Assembly (NCBI RefSeq): GCF_016865235.1
Contig: NZ_CP064030.1
Span: 558,001 to 622,000, forward strand
Direction of reading: 5' to 3'
Source of the DNA: Dyella caseinilytica
GTDB lineage: Bacteria; Pseudomonadota; Gammaproteobacteria; Xanthomonadales; Rhodanobacteraceae
Length of the DNA: 64,000 bases
Below are positions 1-8,444 of this stretch, one piece after another. How positions within the stretch are numbered: position 1 is the stretch's first letter; each line of letters starts with the position of its first letter. Under the pieces are notes generated by a model. It searched no databases, was not told the origin of the DNA, and worked only from the letters and a program-made list of their open reading frames with translations. The translations under genes and the position numbers were made by a program.

Positions 1-597
1 GGTTCGCATTTCGTACTGAGCACACCCAAAGGTGATGCCGATGTGCAATTGCCTTTGCCCGGTCGCCACAACATTGCCAATGCGCTGGCAGCGAGCGCGA
101 TTGCGCTGGCGCTGGATGTGTCGCTTGAAACCATCGTCGAAGGGTTGGAACAAGCTTCCGCAGTGGAAGGGCGGCTCAAGCGCATCGCCATGCCGAACGG
201 CTGGACCCTGATCGATGACAGCTACAACGCCAACCCCAGCTCGATGCATGCCGCAGTCGACACGCTCGCTCTAGCCGAAGGCGAGCGCTGGCTGGTGCTC
301 GGTGACATGGCGGAGCTGGGCGCCGATGCACGCGCCCTGCATGCGGGCGTTGGCCGTCATGCGCGTGAGCGCGGCGTCCAGAAGTTGTTCGCGGTAGGTC
401 CCTTGAGTGCTGCTGCGGTCGAAGCATTTGGAGCAGGTGGTACGCACTACGCCGACAAGGCGGGTTTGATCGCGGCGTTGCAGGCGCAATTGCATGCCGG
501 CGTCACCTGCCTCGTAAAGGGCTCGCATTCGGCGGGTATGGAACACGTCGTGGCTGCGCTCAGACAGCCGAAGGAGGGCGCGCCCAATGCTGCTTGA
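1..597 (+). CDS. murF: UDP-N-acetylmuramoyl-tripeptide--D-alanyl-D-alanine ligase MurF (3' part)
   Basis: The reading frame is open from the first base, so this is the last 198 codons of a gene that begins outside the window. MurF adds D-Ala-D-Ala to the UDP-MurNAc tripeptide in the cytoplasm. Visible Mur-ligase features are the GRHNIANALAA segment (residues 21-31 of the fragment), the LIDDSYNANPSSM motif in the C-terminal domain, GDMAELG, and the final VKGSHSAGMEHVV. The stop codon overlaps the start of mraY by 11 bases, so the two are translationally coupled. Family assignment is firm because of motif and context; only the N-terminal domain is missing. Confidence 0.97.
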   Translation, partial: GSHFVLSTPKGDADVQLPLPGRHNIANALAASAIALALDVSLETIVEGLEQASAVEGRLKRIAMPNGWTLIDDSYNANPSSMHAAVDTLALAEGERWLVLGDMAELGADARALHAGVGRHARERGVQKLFAVGPLSAAAVEAFGAGGTHYADKAGLIAALQAQLHAGVTCLVKGSHSAGMEHVVAALRQPKEGAPNAA

Positions 598-1669
598 ACT
601 GGCCGATTGGATGGCACGGCATTTCACCGCCTTGCATCTTTTTCAATACATTACCTTCCGCACGATCATGGCGGCGCTGACGTCCATGGCGATGTCGTTG
701 CTGTTTGGTCCCGCACTGATCCGTAAGCTCGCCGCGCTCAAGGCGGGCCAGGTGGTGCGCAAGGATGGTCCGCAGACCCATCTTTCCAAGGCGGGCACGC
801 CGACGATGGGTGGCGTGATGATCTTGCTATCGGTGGCCGTTGCTACCTTGCTATGGGCGGATTTGGACAACCGCTACGTGTGGCTGGTGCTGGCGGTCAT
901 GGTCTGCTTCGGCGCAATCGGCTTCTACGACGACTATCGCAAGCTGGTGCTGAAGGACAGTCGCGGGTTGGCTTCGCGCTGGAAGTATTTCTGGCAGTCG
1001 GTGTTTGGTCTGGCTGCCGCGTGGTTCCTGTATCACACGGCCACCAATCCGGCAGAGACATCGCTGTTCGTGCCGTTGTTCAAGCACGTGGAGATTCCGC
1101 TGGGCGTGTTCTTCGTCGTGCTCACGTATTTCATGATCGTGGGTTTCTCCAATGCGGTGAATCTCACGGATGGTCTGGACGGCTTGGCAATCATGCCGAC
1201 TGTGTTGGTGTCAGGCGCGCTGGGTGTGTTTGCGTACCTCGCCGGCAACAAGGTGTTTTCCGAATACCTCGGTATTCCGGCGATTCCGGGTGCAGGCGAG
1301 ATGGCGGTGTTCTGCGGCGCCATGTCCGGGGCGGGACTGGGTTTCTTGTGGTTCAACACCTATCCCGCGCAGGTCTTCATGGGTGACGTGGGCGCACTGG
1401 CGATCGGTGCTGCGCTCGCCGCCATTGCGGTGATCGTGCGCCAGGAAATCGTGCTGCTGGTCATGGGTGGCGTGTTCGTGATGGAAACCGTGTCGGTGAT
1501 GTTGCAGGTCGCCAGTTTCAAGATGACCGGCAAACGCATTTTCCGCATGGCGCCGATCCATCATCACTTTGAATTGAAGGGCTGGCCCGAGCCTCGGGTC
1601 ATTGTGCGGTTCTGGATCATCAGCGTGGTGCTGGTGTTGATTGGCTTGGCAACTCTGAAGGTGCGTTGA
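587..1669 (+). CDS. mraY: Phospho-N-acetylmuramoyl-pentapeptide transferase MraY
   Basis: This is a 360-residue integral membrane enzyme, the normal length for MraY. It transfers phospho-MurNAc-pentapeptide to undecaprenyl phosphate to make lipid I on the cytoplasmic face of the inner membrane. Signature segments are visible: KDGPQTHLSKAGTPTMGG near residue 65, the Asp-Asp pair in GFYDDYRK (D115/D116), NLTDGLDGLA, FMGDVGALAIG and the APIHHHFE loop. The start overlaps murF by 11 bases. Only three bases separate the stop from ftsW; many other proteobacteria have murD at this point and none is present here. Confidence 0.98.
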   Translation: MLLELADWMARHFTALHLFQYITFRTIMAALTSMAMSLLFGPALIRKLAALKAGQVVRKDGPQTHLSKAGTPTMGGVMILLSVAVATLLWADLDNRYVWLVLAVMVCFGAIGFYDDYRKLVLKDSRGLASRWKYFWQSVFGLAAAWFLYHTATNPAETSLFVPLFKHVEIPLGVFFVVLTYFMIVGFSNAVNLTDGLDGLAIMPTVLVSGALGVFAYLAGNKVFSEYLGIPAIPGAGEMAVFCGAMSGAGLGFLWFNTYPAQVFMGDVGALAIGAALAAIAVIVRQEIVLLVMGGVFVMETVSVMLQVASFKMTGKRIFRMAPIHHHFELKGWPEPRVIVRFWIISVVLVLIGLATLKVR

Positions 1670-1672
1670 TCA

Positions 1673-2911
1673 ATGTTCGGCTTTGACACAACCCAGGCAA
1701 AGCGTCGGCAAGGTCCGCGCGGCAAGTTCGACTTGCCGTTGCTGGTGGCCTTGATCGGTCTTGCCTGCGTGGGTGTCGTGATGGTCGCATCTAGCTCGAT
1801 CGCAGTGGCCGACAGTTCGCACATGGGGCAGTTCTACTACCTCAAGAAACATCTGTTGTTTCTCGGACTTGGCGTGGTTGCTGCCGGCGTCGCCATGCGC
1901 ACCGAACTGAAGGTGGTAGAGAAGCACGCCTTCTTCTTGATGCTGGTGGCCTTCATCATGCTGCTTGCGGTGTTCGTGCCGCACCTGGGCATGAAGCTCA
2001 ATGGCGCGCGACGCTGGCTCAATCTGATCGTGACGTCGTTCCAGCCGGTGGAGGCGGTAAAGCTGATCCTGGTCGTGTACCTGGCCAGCTATCTGGTGCG
2101 CCATCGTGAAAGCATCGAGACCCGTTTCCTCGGGCTGATCAAGCCGCTCGCCGTATCCGGCGTGATGGTGCTGTTGTTGCTGGCGCAGCCGGACTTCGGC
2201 TCGGCCACGCTGATCATTGCAGTGACGATCGCGATGGTGTGGCTGGGTGGATCGCGGCCGATCTTCCTGTTCCTGATGGGGTTGCCGCTGATGCCATTGC
2301 TGGTGATCGCGGCGACCAGTGAAAACTACCGCATGAAGCGCCTGACCTCCTTCATGAATCCCTGGGCGCATCCGTTTGACGATGGCTTCCAGTTGACGCA
2401 GTCGCTGATGGCGATCGGTCGTGGCGAGTGGTTTGGTGTGGGCTTGGGTTCGAGCGTCTTGAAGCTGTCCTATCTCCCTGAGGCGCATACCGACTTTATC
2501 TTTGCCGTCATCGGCGAAGAGCTGGGGCTGTTTGGCATCCTAGCGGTAATGGGTTTGTTCGCGCTAACGGTTTGGCGCGGCCTGTATGTCGGCCTGAAGG
2601 GTGTGGAAATCGGCCAGCGTTTCGCGGGTTACATCGCATTCGGCATCTCGTTGATGCTCGGCTTGCAGACCATGGTGTCGATCGGCGTGAACCTTGGTGC
2701 GCTGCCAACCAAGGGTTTGACTTTGCCGCTGATCAGCTACGGCGGTTCGTCGATTGTGCTGACCTGCGCGATGGCGGGCGTGTTGTTGCGGGCGACATTC
2801 GAAATCTATCGCGCCATCGATGCGCGGCAGATGGCGACGCGCGTGCCAGCGGCGGCCGTGCCCGATGCAAATCCAGCCAGCGCGCGCGATCGCGAAGCGG
2901 TGGCGGCATGA
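1673..2911 (+). CDS. ftsW: Peptidoglycan glycosyltransferase FtsW
   Basis: A 412-residue polytopic SEDS-family protein. FtsW polymerises lipid II at the division septum together with FtsI. SEDS hallmarks are present: KLNGARRWL around residue 105, the extracellular GFQLTQSLMAIGRGEWFGVGLG loop region, PEAHTDFIFAVIGEELG, and PTKGLTLPLISYGGSS near the C terminus. About ten hydrophobic segments are apparent. The alternative relative RodA is less likely because the gene lies between mraY and murG. The stop overlaps the murG start as ATGA. Confidence 0.97.
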   Translation: MFGFDTTQAKRRQGPRGKFDLPLLVALIGLACVGVVMVASSSIAVADSSHMGQFYYLKKHLLFLGLGVVAAGVAMRTELKVVEKHAFFLMLVAFIMLLAVFVPHLGMKLNGARRWLNLIVTSFQPVEAVKLILVVYLASYLVRHRESIETRFLGLIKPLAVSGVMVLLLLAQPDFGSATLIIAVTIAMVWLGGSRPIFLFLMGLPLMPLLVIAATSENYRMKRLTSFMNPWAHPFDDGFQLTQSLMAIGRGEWFGVGLGSSVLKLSYLPEAHTDFIFAVIGEELGLFGILAVMGLFALTVWRGLYVGLKGVEIGQRFAGYIAFGISLMLGLQTMVSIGVNLGALPTKGLTLPLISYGGSSIVLTCAMAGVLLRATFEIYRAIDARQMATRVPAAAVPDANPASARDREAVAA

Positions 2912-3981
2912 GTGCGCAGGCTCCTGTGCTGATCATGGCCGGCGGTACCGGTGGCCACATTTTCCCCGGCCTGGCCGTGGCGGAAACGCTGCGCGCGCAG
3001 GGCGTGCCCGTCGTGTGGCTGGGCGCGGCCGGCGGCATGGAAACCAAGGTCGTGCCGGCGCACGGTATCGAACTGCATACGGTCGCGGTGAGCGGTCTGC
3101 GAGGTAAAGGCCTGAAGTCGCGTTTGCTGGCGCCATGGATGCTGCTGCGTGCCCTGTTGTCGTCGATGGCTGTGCTGGGCAAGCTGAAGCCGCGCAGCGT
3201 GCTGTCGATGGGTGGTTACGTAGCGGGACCGGGCGGTATCGCCGCGCGCTTGTTGCATCGCCCCTTGCTGGTGCACGAACAGAATCGCGTGGCGGGTTTC
3301 ACCAATCGCAAGCTGGCTGCGCATGCGAGCCGTGTGATGGCCGGGTTTGCCGATAGCCTGCCGAATGCGCAGTGGGTGGGCAATCCCGTGCGTGGATCGA
3401 TTGCCACTTTGCCGCTGCCCGCACAGCGTTTGGTCGGACGCCATGGCAAGCCGCGTTTGCTGGTGCTCGGCGGCAGTCTCGGCGCACGCGCGCTGAACTT
3501 GTCCGTTCCGCAGGCCTTGGCCGACATACCGGCGGATCAGCGGCCGGAAGTGCTGCATCAGTGTGGCAGCCGAGGCATCGACGAAGCGCGTCAAGCGTAT
3601 GCGGATGCGGGTGTCGAGGCGCGCATCGTGCCATTTATCGAAGACATGGCCGGCACTTACGCGTGGGCCGATCTGGCGGTGTGCCGTGCTGGCGCGCTGA
3701 CGCTGGCCGAGCTGACCGCCTGTGGGCTGGGGGCGGTGCTGGTGCCGTTCCCTCATGCGGTGGACGACCACCAAACCCGCAATGCCGAGGCGCTGGTCGC
3801 CGTTGGTGCGGCCGAATTGATCCAGGAACGTGATTTGAATACGAAGGATTTGGCGCAGCGTCTGACTGCGCTGCTGGGCGATCACGCCAAATTGCTTGCG
3901 ATGGCGGAAGCTGCACGCACGTTGGCCAAGCCGGATGCTGCGGCAGATATCGCCCGTGCTTGCCTGGAGGTGGCCGCATGA
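2908..3981 (+). CDS. murG: UDP-N-acetylglucosamine--N-acetylmuramyl-(pentapeptide) pyrophosphoryl-undecaprenol GlcNAc transferase MurG
   Basis: MurG adds GlcNAc to lipid I to form lipid II at the inner face of the cytoplasmic membrane. The chosen ATG at 2908 gives 357 residues and overlaps the ftsW stop by four bases; a longer in-frame reading from 2572 would run deep inside ftsW and is rejected. GT28 features are visible: the N-terminal glycine-rich loop AGGTGGHIFPG with H17, GGYVAGP, HEQN, the second glycine-rich loop LGGSLGARALN, and the C-terminal CRAGALTLAELTACG and HQTRNAEAL donor-binding segments. It ends in another ATGA overlap, with murC. Confidence 0.97.
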   Translation: MSAQAPVLIMAGGTGGHIFPGLAVAETLRAQGVPVVWLGAAGGMETKVVPAHGIELHTVAVSGLRGKGLKSRLLAPWMLLRALLSSMAVLGKLKPRSVLSMGGYVAGPGGIAARLLHRPLLVHEQNRVAGFTNRKLAAHASRVMAGFADSLPNAQWVGNPVRGSIATLPLPAQRLVGRHGKPRLLVLGGSLGARALNLSVPQALADIPADQRPEVLHQCGSRGIDEARQAYADAGVEARIVPFIEDMAGTYAWADLAVCRAGALTLAELTACGLGAVLVPFPHAVDDHQTRNAEALVAVGAAELIQERDLNTKDLAQRLTALLGDHAKLLAMAEAARTLAKPDAAADIARACLEVAA

Positions 3982-5420
3982 CGCCGCGTCGCCTGCTCGC
4001 GCACGAAGATTTGATGAGCACCTTCCGCCGCGTGCACTTCATTGGCATTGGCGGCGTGGGCATGAGCGGTATTGCTGAAGTGCTGCACAATCTCGGTTAC
4101 GCCGTGTCCGGCTCGGATCGCAGCGAATCACCGACGGCCTTGCGCTTGCGTGAGCTGGGTATCGATGTGCGCATCGGTCATGCCGCCGCGCATATCAGCG
4201 ACGCCGATGTCGTGGTGACGTCTAGCGCAATCAAGCAAGACAACCCGGAGCTGGTCGCTGCGCGTGAAGCGCGCATTCCGGTCATTCCTCGCGCCGAAAT
4301 GCTCGGGGAATTGATGCGCTTCCGCCGCGGCGTGGCCATTGCCGGTACGCACGGAAAGACCACGACCACCAGCCTGGCAGCCAGCGTGCTGGCTGAAGCC
4401 AATTACGATCCCACGTTTGTGATCGGTGGCCAGCTCAATGCCGTCGGTGCGAATGCGCGCCTGGGTACTGGCCAGTACCTGGTGGCGGAAGCGGATGAAT
4501 CGGATGGTTCGTTCCTGCTGCTGTCGCCGGTGATCGCTGTCGTTACCAATATCGACGCCGATCATTTGGAGAACTATCAAGGCGATTTCGCGCTGGTGCG
4601 CAAGGCCTTTAGCGATTTTCTGCATCGTCTGCCGTTCTACGGTCTGGCTGTGTTGTGCGTGGATGATCCGGAGGTCGCCGAACTGGCCAAGATCACTGCA
4701 CGCCGTGTGATGACCTATGGCATTGATGCCGAGTATGCCGACGTGCGTGCCATCAATGTGCAGCAGCGCGGTTTCGAAATGCACTTCGATCTGCTGCTGC
4801 CGGGTGTGAGTCATCCGATCCCGGTAACGCTGAACTTGCCGGGCCGCCACAACGTGCTCAATGCGCTGGCTGCTGCGTCGATCGGCTGGCAACTGGGTGT
4901 GGAAGCCGAAGCGATTGCACACGCGCTGGCTAACTTCCAGGGCGTGGGGCGCCGTTTTCATCGCCGTGGCGAGATCGCGTTGGATAAAGGTAAGGCGATG
5001 TTGGTCGATGACTACGGCCATCATCCACGCGAACTGGCGGCAGTGTTTGCGGCTGCGCGTGGTGGTTGGCCGGATCGCCGTCTGGTGGTCGGCTTCCAGC
5101 CGCATCGTTATAGCCGCACGCGCGATCTGCTCGACGACTTCGCGAACGTGTTGGCCGAAGCCGATGTGTTGGTGCTGACCGAAGTCTATCCCGCTGGCGA
5201 AGCGCCTATCGCAGGCGCGGATGGCCGGGCGCTGGCGCGCGCTGTGCGTGCGCGCGGCAAGGTCGACCCAGTGCTGATCAGTCATCCACGCGAATTGAAA
5301 GATACGTTGGCGACCTTGTTGCGTGATGGTGATTTGTTGTTGCTGCTGGGCGCCGGCGATATCGGTGCAGCTGCGGTGGAGTTGGCCCAGACCGGACATT
5401 TAAGGACGAGCGAAACATGA
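3978..5420 (+). CDS. murC: UDP-N-acetylmuramate--L-alanine ligase MurC
   Basis: MurC adds L-alanine to UDP-MurNAc, the first peptide step of peptidoglycan precursor synthesis. With the ATG at 3978 (ATGA overlap with murG) the protein has 480 residues; an internal ATG at 4014 (MSTFRRVHFIGIGG) is also plausible and would match the shorter family members. The N-terminal Rossmann motif GIGGVGMSG, the ATP P-loop AGTHGKTTTT (about residues 122-131), the EADESDGSF and NIDADHLENY segments, GRHNVLNALAA and DDYGHHPRE are all visible. The next gene, ddlB, starts within the murC stop codon. Confidence 0.97.
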   Translation: MTPRRLLAHEDLMSTFRRVHFIGIGGVGMSGIAEVLHNLGYAVSGSDRSESPTALRLRELGIDVRIGHAAAHISDADVVVTSSAIKQDNPELVAAREARIPVIPRAEMLGELMRFRRGVAIAGTHGKTTTTSLAASVLAEANYDPTFVIGGQLNAVGANARLGTGQYLVAEADESDGSFLLLSPVIAVVTNIDADHLENYQGDFALVRKAFSDFLHRLPFYGLAVLCVDDPEVAELAKITARRVMTYGIDAEYADVRAINVQQRGFEMHFDLLLPGVSHPIPVTLNLPGRHNVLNALAAASIGWQLGVEAEAIAHALANFQGVGRRFHRRGEIALDKGKAMLVDDYGHHPRELAAVFAAARGGWPDRRLVVGFQPHRYSRTRDLLDDFANVLAEADVLVLTEVYPAGEAPIAGADGRALARAVRARGKVDPVLISHPRELKDTLATLLRDGDLLLLLGAGDIGAAAVELAQTGHLRTSET

Positions 5421-6355
5421 GCAAGATTCAGGATTCCGCGCAATTTGGCCGTGTCGCTGTCGTGATGGGCGGCAGTTCGGCCGAGCGTGAGGTATCGCTC
5501 GATTCGGGCCGCAATGTGCTTGCCGCGTTGCAGGCGCGTGGTGTCGATGCGCATGCGATCGACGGTATTCCCGCGTTGCTTGATGCGCTGCGCGCAGGAC
5601 ACTTTGCGCGCGTGTTCAACATCCTGCACGGCCAGCATGGCGGCGGTGAGGATGGCGTGCTGCAAGGCGCACTGGAATCCTTGAATGTGCCGTACACCGG
5701 TTCGGGTGTACTCGGTTCCGCGTTGTCGATGGACAAGACGCGTTCCAAACGCGTGTGGCAATCGCTTGGCCTGCCGACGCCGAAGTTCGTGGCTCTTCCG
5801 CGCGGTGCGGATGTGCATGCCGCCGCTAAAGAAATCGGCTTCCCGCTGATCGTCAAACCTGCGTGTGAAGGTTCCAGTGTTGGTGTGACGCGCGTGTTCG
5901 AGGAAAAGGATCTCGATGCTGCCGTAGCCCTCGCCGAGAAATATCCGGGCGACCTGCTGATGGAAACGCTGATCGAGGGTGACGAACTTACCGTTGGCGT
6001 GCTTGGCCGCCAGGTGCTGCCGAGCATCCACATCGTGCCGAAGGGCGCGTTCTACGATTACAACGCCAAATACATTGCCGAAGACACGCGTTACATCTGC
6101 CCGGGTCTGGAAGGTGAGGCGGAAGCGGCGTTGCGCGCATTGTCGCTGGAGGCGTTCGATGCCCTGGGCTGTTACGGCTGGGGCCGTGTTGACGTGATGC
6201 GCGATCGTCAAGGCCGCAACTGGTTGCTGGAAGTGAATACCGCACCGGGCATGACGTCGCACTCGCTGGTACCGAAGGCTGCTGCGGTGGCCGGCATCGA
6301 CTATCAGGAACTGTGCTGGCGCGTGCTGGAAACGAGTTTCAGGGAGGCGCAATGA
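5417..6355 (+). CDS. ddlB: D-alanine--D-alanine ligase
   Basis: A 312-residue ATP-grasp enzyme that makes D-Ala-D-Ala, the substrate of MurF. The N-terminal motif GGSSAEREVSLDSG, the LHGQHGGGEDGVLQG segment, the PACEGSSVGV ATP-binding loop, and the C-terminal LLEVNTAPGMTSHSLVPKAA metal and substrate loop are all present. It starts in an ATGA overlap with murC and ends in another with ftsQ, the usual place of ddlB in gammaproteobacterial dcw clusters. Length and motif set are normal. Confidence 0.97.
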   Translation: MSKIQDSAQFGRVAVVMGGSSAEREVSLDSGRNVLAALQARGVDAHAIDGIPALLDALRAGHFARVFNILHGQHGGGEDGVLQGALESLNVPYTGSGVLGSALSMDKTRSKRVWQSLGLPTPKFVALPRGADVHAAAKEIGFPLIVKPACEGSSVGVTRVFEEKDLDAAVALAEKYPGDLLMETLIEGDELTVGVLGRQVLPSIHIVPKGAFYDYNAKYIAEDTRYICPGLEGEAEAALRALSLEAFDALGCYGWGRVDVMRDRQGRNWLLEVNTAPGMTSHSLVPKAAAVAGIDYQELCWRVLETSFREAQ

Positions 6356-7098
6356 GGGGAAGCATTCGCCTCGTCGCCTGGTGTCTGGCCATCGCCCTGG
6401 TGGTGATGCCGATCGTCGGCGTGTTGTGCGGCTGGTTTGCCGCCGACCGCTGGCCGGTGACCCAGTTGACGTTACAGGCCGAGTTCAAGCACGTGAGCGC
6501 GGAGCAGATCCGCGCCGCCGTGCTGCCGCGCCTGGGCAAAGGCTTCTTCGCTTTGAACCTCGATGGCGTGCAGAAAGCCGTGGCGGCACTGCCGTGGGTG
6601 GAGTCGGTGGAAGCCAGCAAGCGCTGGCCCGACACCTTGCTGCTGCGTGTCTATGAGCGCCAGCCATTTGCACGCTGGAATTCCAATCAATTGATCAGCC
6701 AGGAAGGCAAGGTATTTACCGTGCCGGATGCTGCCGATTACGCACAGTTGCCGGATCTGCATGGTCCAGACGATCACCTCGCCGAAGTGGTGAGCTTCTT
6801 CGCCGATGCGCAGAAAGCCTTTACCGGCACGCATCTGAAGATCGTCGGCGTGACCCTCACCGACCGCGGCAGCTGGAGCGTCGCGACGGATACCGGCGCG
6901 CAGATCGTGATCGGTGATCGCAATCAGGCGGGGCGCCGGTTACGGCGCTTCCTTGATGTCTATCCGCAGGTCATCTCTGGCCACGATCAAGGTTTTGTGT
7001 ACGCCGATCTTCGTTACACCAACGGCTTTGCCGTGAAATGGCCGCAAGCGCCGGCCGCCCCGACCGCTCCCACAGCCGGAGGCACGCCCCGCACATGA
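6352..7098 (+). CDS. ftsQ: Cell division protein FtsQ
   Basis: FtsQ is a bitopic division protein that links FtsB/FtsL to the septal synthases. The ATG at 6352 overlaps the ddlB stop and gives 248 residues; an in-frame upstream start at 6313 inside ddlB is less likely. There is a short basic cytoplasmic N terminus, one hydrophobic segment (about residues 8-30), then a POTRA-type domain (LTLQAEFKHVSAEQIRAAVLP to about residue 95, including WVESVEASKRWPDTL) and the FtsQ beta domain with YERQPFARWN. The tail is rich in Ala and Pro. The stop overlaps ftsA as ATGA. Confidence 0.95.
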   Translation: MRGSIRLVAWCLAIALVVMPIVGVLCGWFAADRWPVTQLTLQAEFKHVSAEQIRAAVLPRLGKGFFALNLDGVQKAVAALPWVESVEASKRWPDTLLLRVYERQPFARWNSNQLISQEGKVFTVPDAADYAQLPDLHGPDDHLAEVVSFFADAQKAFTGTHLKIVGVTLTDRGSWSVATDTGAQIVIGDRNQAGRRLRRFLDVYPQVISGHDQGFVYADLRYTNGFAVKWPQAPAAPTAPTAGGTPRT

Positions 7099-8327
7099 AA
7101 GCCAAGAATGAAAAGCAACTAGTCGTCGGCCTCGACATTGGCACCTCGAAAGTGGTGGCGATCGTGGGCGAGTACGAGCCGGGCGAACCGATCGAGGTGA
7201 TCGGCATCGGCTCGCATGTGTCGCGTGGCATGAAGCGCGGCTCAGTAGTCGACATCGAATCCACCGTCCACTCGATCCAACGCGCGGTGGAAGAAGCCGA
7301 GCTGATGGCTGGCTGCGATATTCGCTCGGTGTATGCCTCGATTTCCGGCAGCCATCTGGAGACGCGCAACTCGCACGGCACGGCGGCGATCCGTGATCGT
7401 GAAGTCGCGCCGGGCGATCTGGATCAAGTGCTGGAAGCGGCCAGTGCCGTGGCGATTCCTGCGGATCGCAAAGTGCTCTACAAAGAGTCGCAGGAATACC
7501 GCATCGACGGCCAGGACGGCATCCGCTCGCCGGTAGGTATGAGTGGTGTGCGTCTTGAAGCTTCCGTGCATCTGGTGACGGGTGCCGCGGCTGCCGTGCA
7601 AAACATCAGCAAATGCATTCAACGCTGCGGTTTGTCAGTGGATGAGTTGGTGCCCTCTGCGGTGGCCAGCGCGAAATCTGTGCTGACCGATGACGAGCGC
7701 GAACTGGGTGTATGTCTGGTCGATATCGGCGCGGGCACCACGGACATTGCGATCTACACGCAAGGTGCGATCCGTTATACCAAGTCATTGCCGGTGGGTG
7801 GCGATCAGGTCACCAACGACATCGCCTACGGTGTGCATACGCCGACGGCGCATGCCGAGGAGATCAAGATCAAGTACGCCTGCGCTTTGGCGCAATTGGC
7901 GCATGCCGAGGAAACCATCCAGGTGCCCAGCGTGGGCGATCGTCCGCCGCGCCGACTGGCGCGCCAGTCGCTCGCGCAGAGCGTGCAGGCGCGCTACGAA
8001 GAAATCTTCGAGATGGTGCAGGACGAACTGCGCCGTTCCGGCTACGACAGCCTTGTTGCGGCCGGCGTTGTGCTGACTGGCGGCGCTGCACGCATGGAAG
8101 GTGCACTGGAGCTGGCCGAGGAGATCTTCCACAAGATGGTGCGCATTGGCGTGCCACAGCATGTGAATGGCTTTGGCGAGGTGATCGCCAATCCGCTGCA
8201 TTCCACTGGCGTGGGCTTGCTGCTGCATGGCGCGCGTTCGGGCGGCATGCGCGTGAGTGGCGCGACGGGCGGCAGCGTAGGCGGCCTGGTCGACAAGTTG
8301 CGTAGTTGGCTCACCAAGAATTTTTAA
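7095..8327 (+). CDS. ftsA: Cell division protein FtsA
   Basis: An actin-like ATPase of 410 residues that tethers FtsZ to the membrane. The ATG at 7095 overlaps the ftsQ stop; a reading from 7038 would lie inside ftsQ and is rejected. Visible features are the phosphate-1 motif GLDIGTSKV, the phosphate-2 motif LVDIGAGTTDIAIY, the adenosine motif VLTGGAARMEG, and a C-terminal amphipathic helix (VDKLRSWLTKNF) that is the expected membrane-targeting sequence. A gap of 117 bases separates it from ftsZ, the first real gap in this gene run. Confidence 0.97.
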   Translation: MKAKNEKQLVVGLDIGTSKVVAIVGEYEPGEPIEVIGIGSHVSRGMKRGSVVDIESTVHSIQRAVEEAELMAGCDIRSVYASISGSHLETRNSHGTAAIRDREVAPGDLDQVLEAASAVAIPADRKVLYKESQEYRIDGQDGIRSPVGMSGVRLEASVHLVTGAAAAVQNISKCIQRCGLSVDELVPSAVASAKSVLTDDERELGVCLVDIGAGTTDIAIYTQGAIRYTKSLPVGGDQVTNDIAYGVHTPTAHAEEIKIKYACALAQLAHAEETIQVPSVGDRPPRRLARQSLAQSVQARYEEIFEMVQDELRRSGYDSLVAAGVVLTGGAARMEGALELAEEIFHKMVRIGVPQHVNGFGEVIANPLHSTGVGLLLHGARSGGMRVSGATGGSVGGLVDKLRSWLTKNF

Positions 8328-8444
8328 GAGTTTTGGCTGCGCAGGAGGCGCGGCATGGGCGAATGGAGGTTCGCTCGCCACCACGGCATGACAGGAGTGA
8401 TGCCGCGGTTACAACGACAACGAAAGCTCTACGGAGGACGGGAA

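Noticed and set aside
4128..5399. 423-codon minus-strand frame opposite murC
   Set aside because: Antisense to a certain gene; composition rich in His, Gln and Arg and no recognisable domain.
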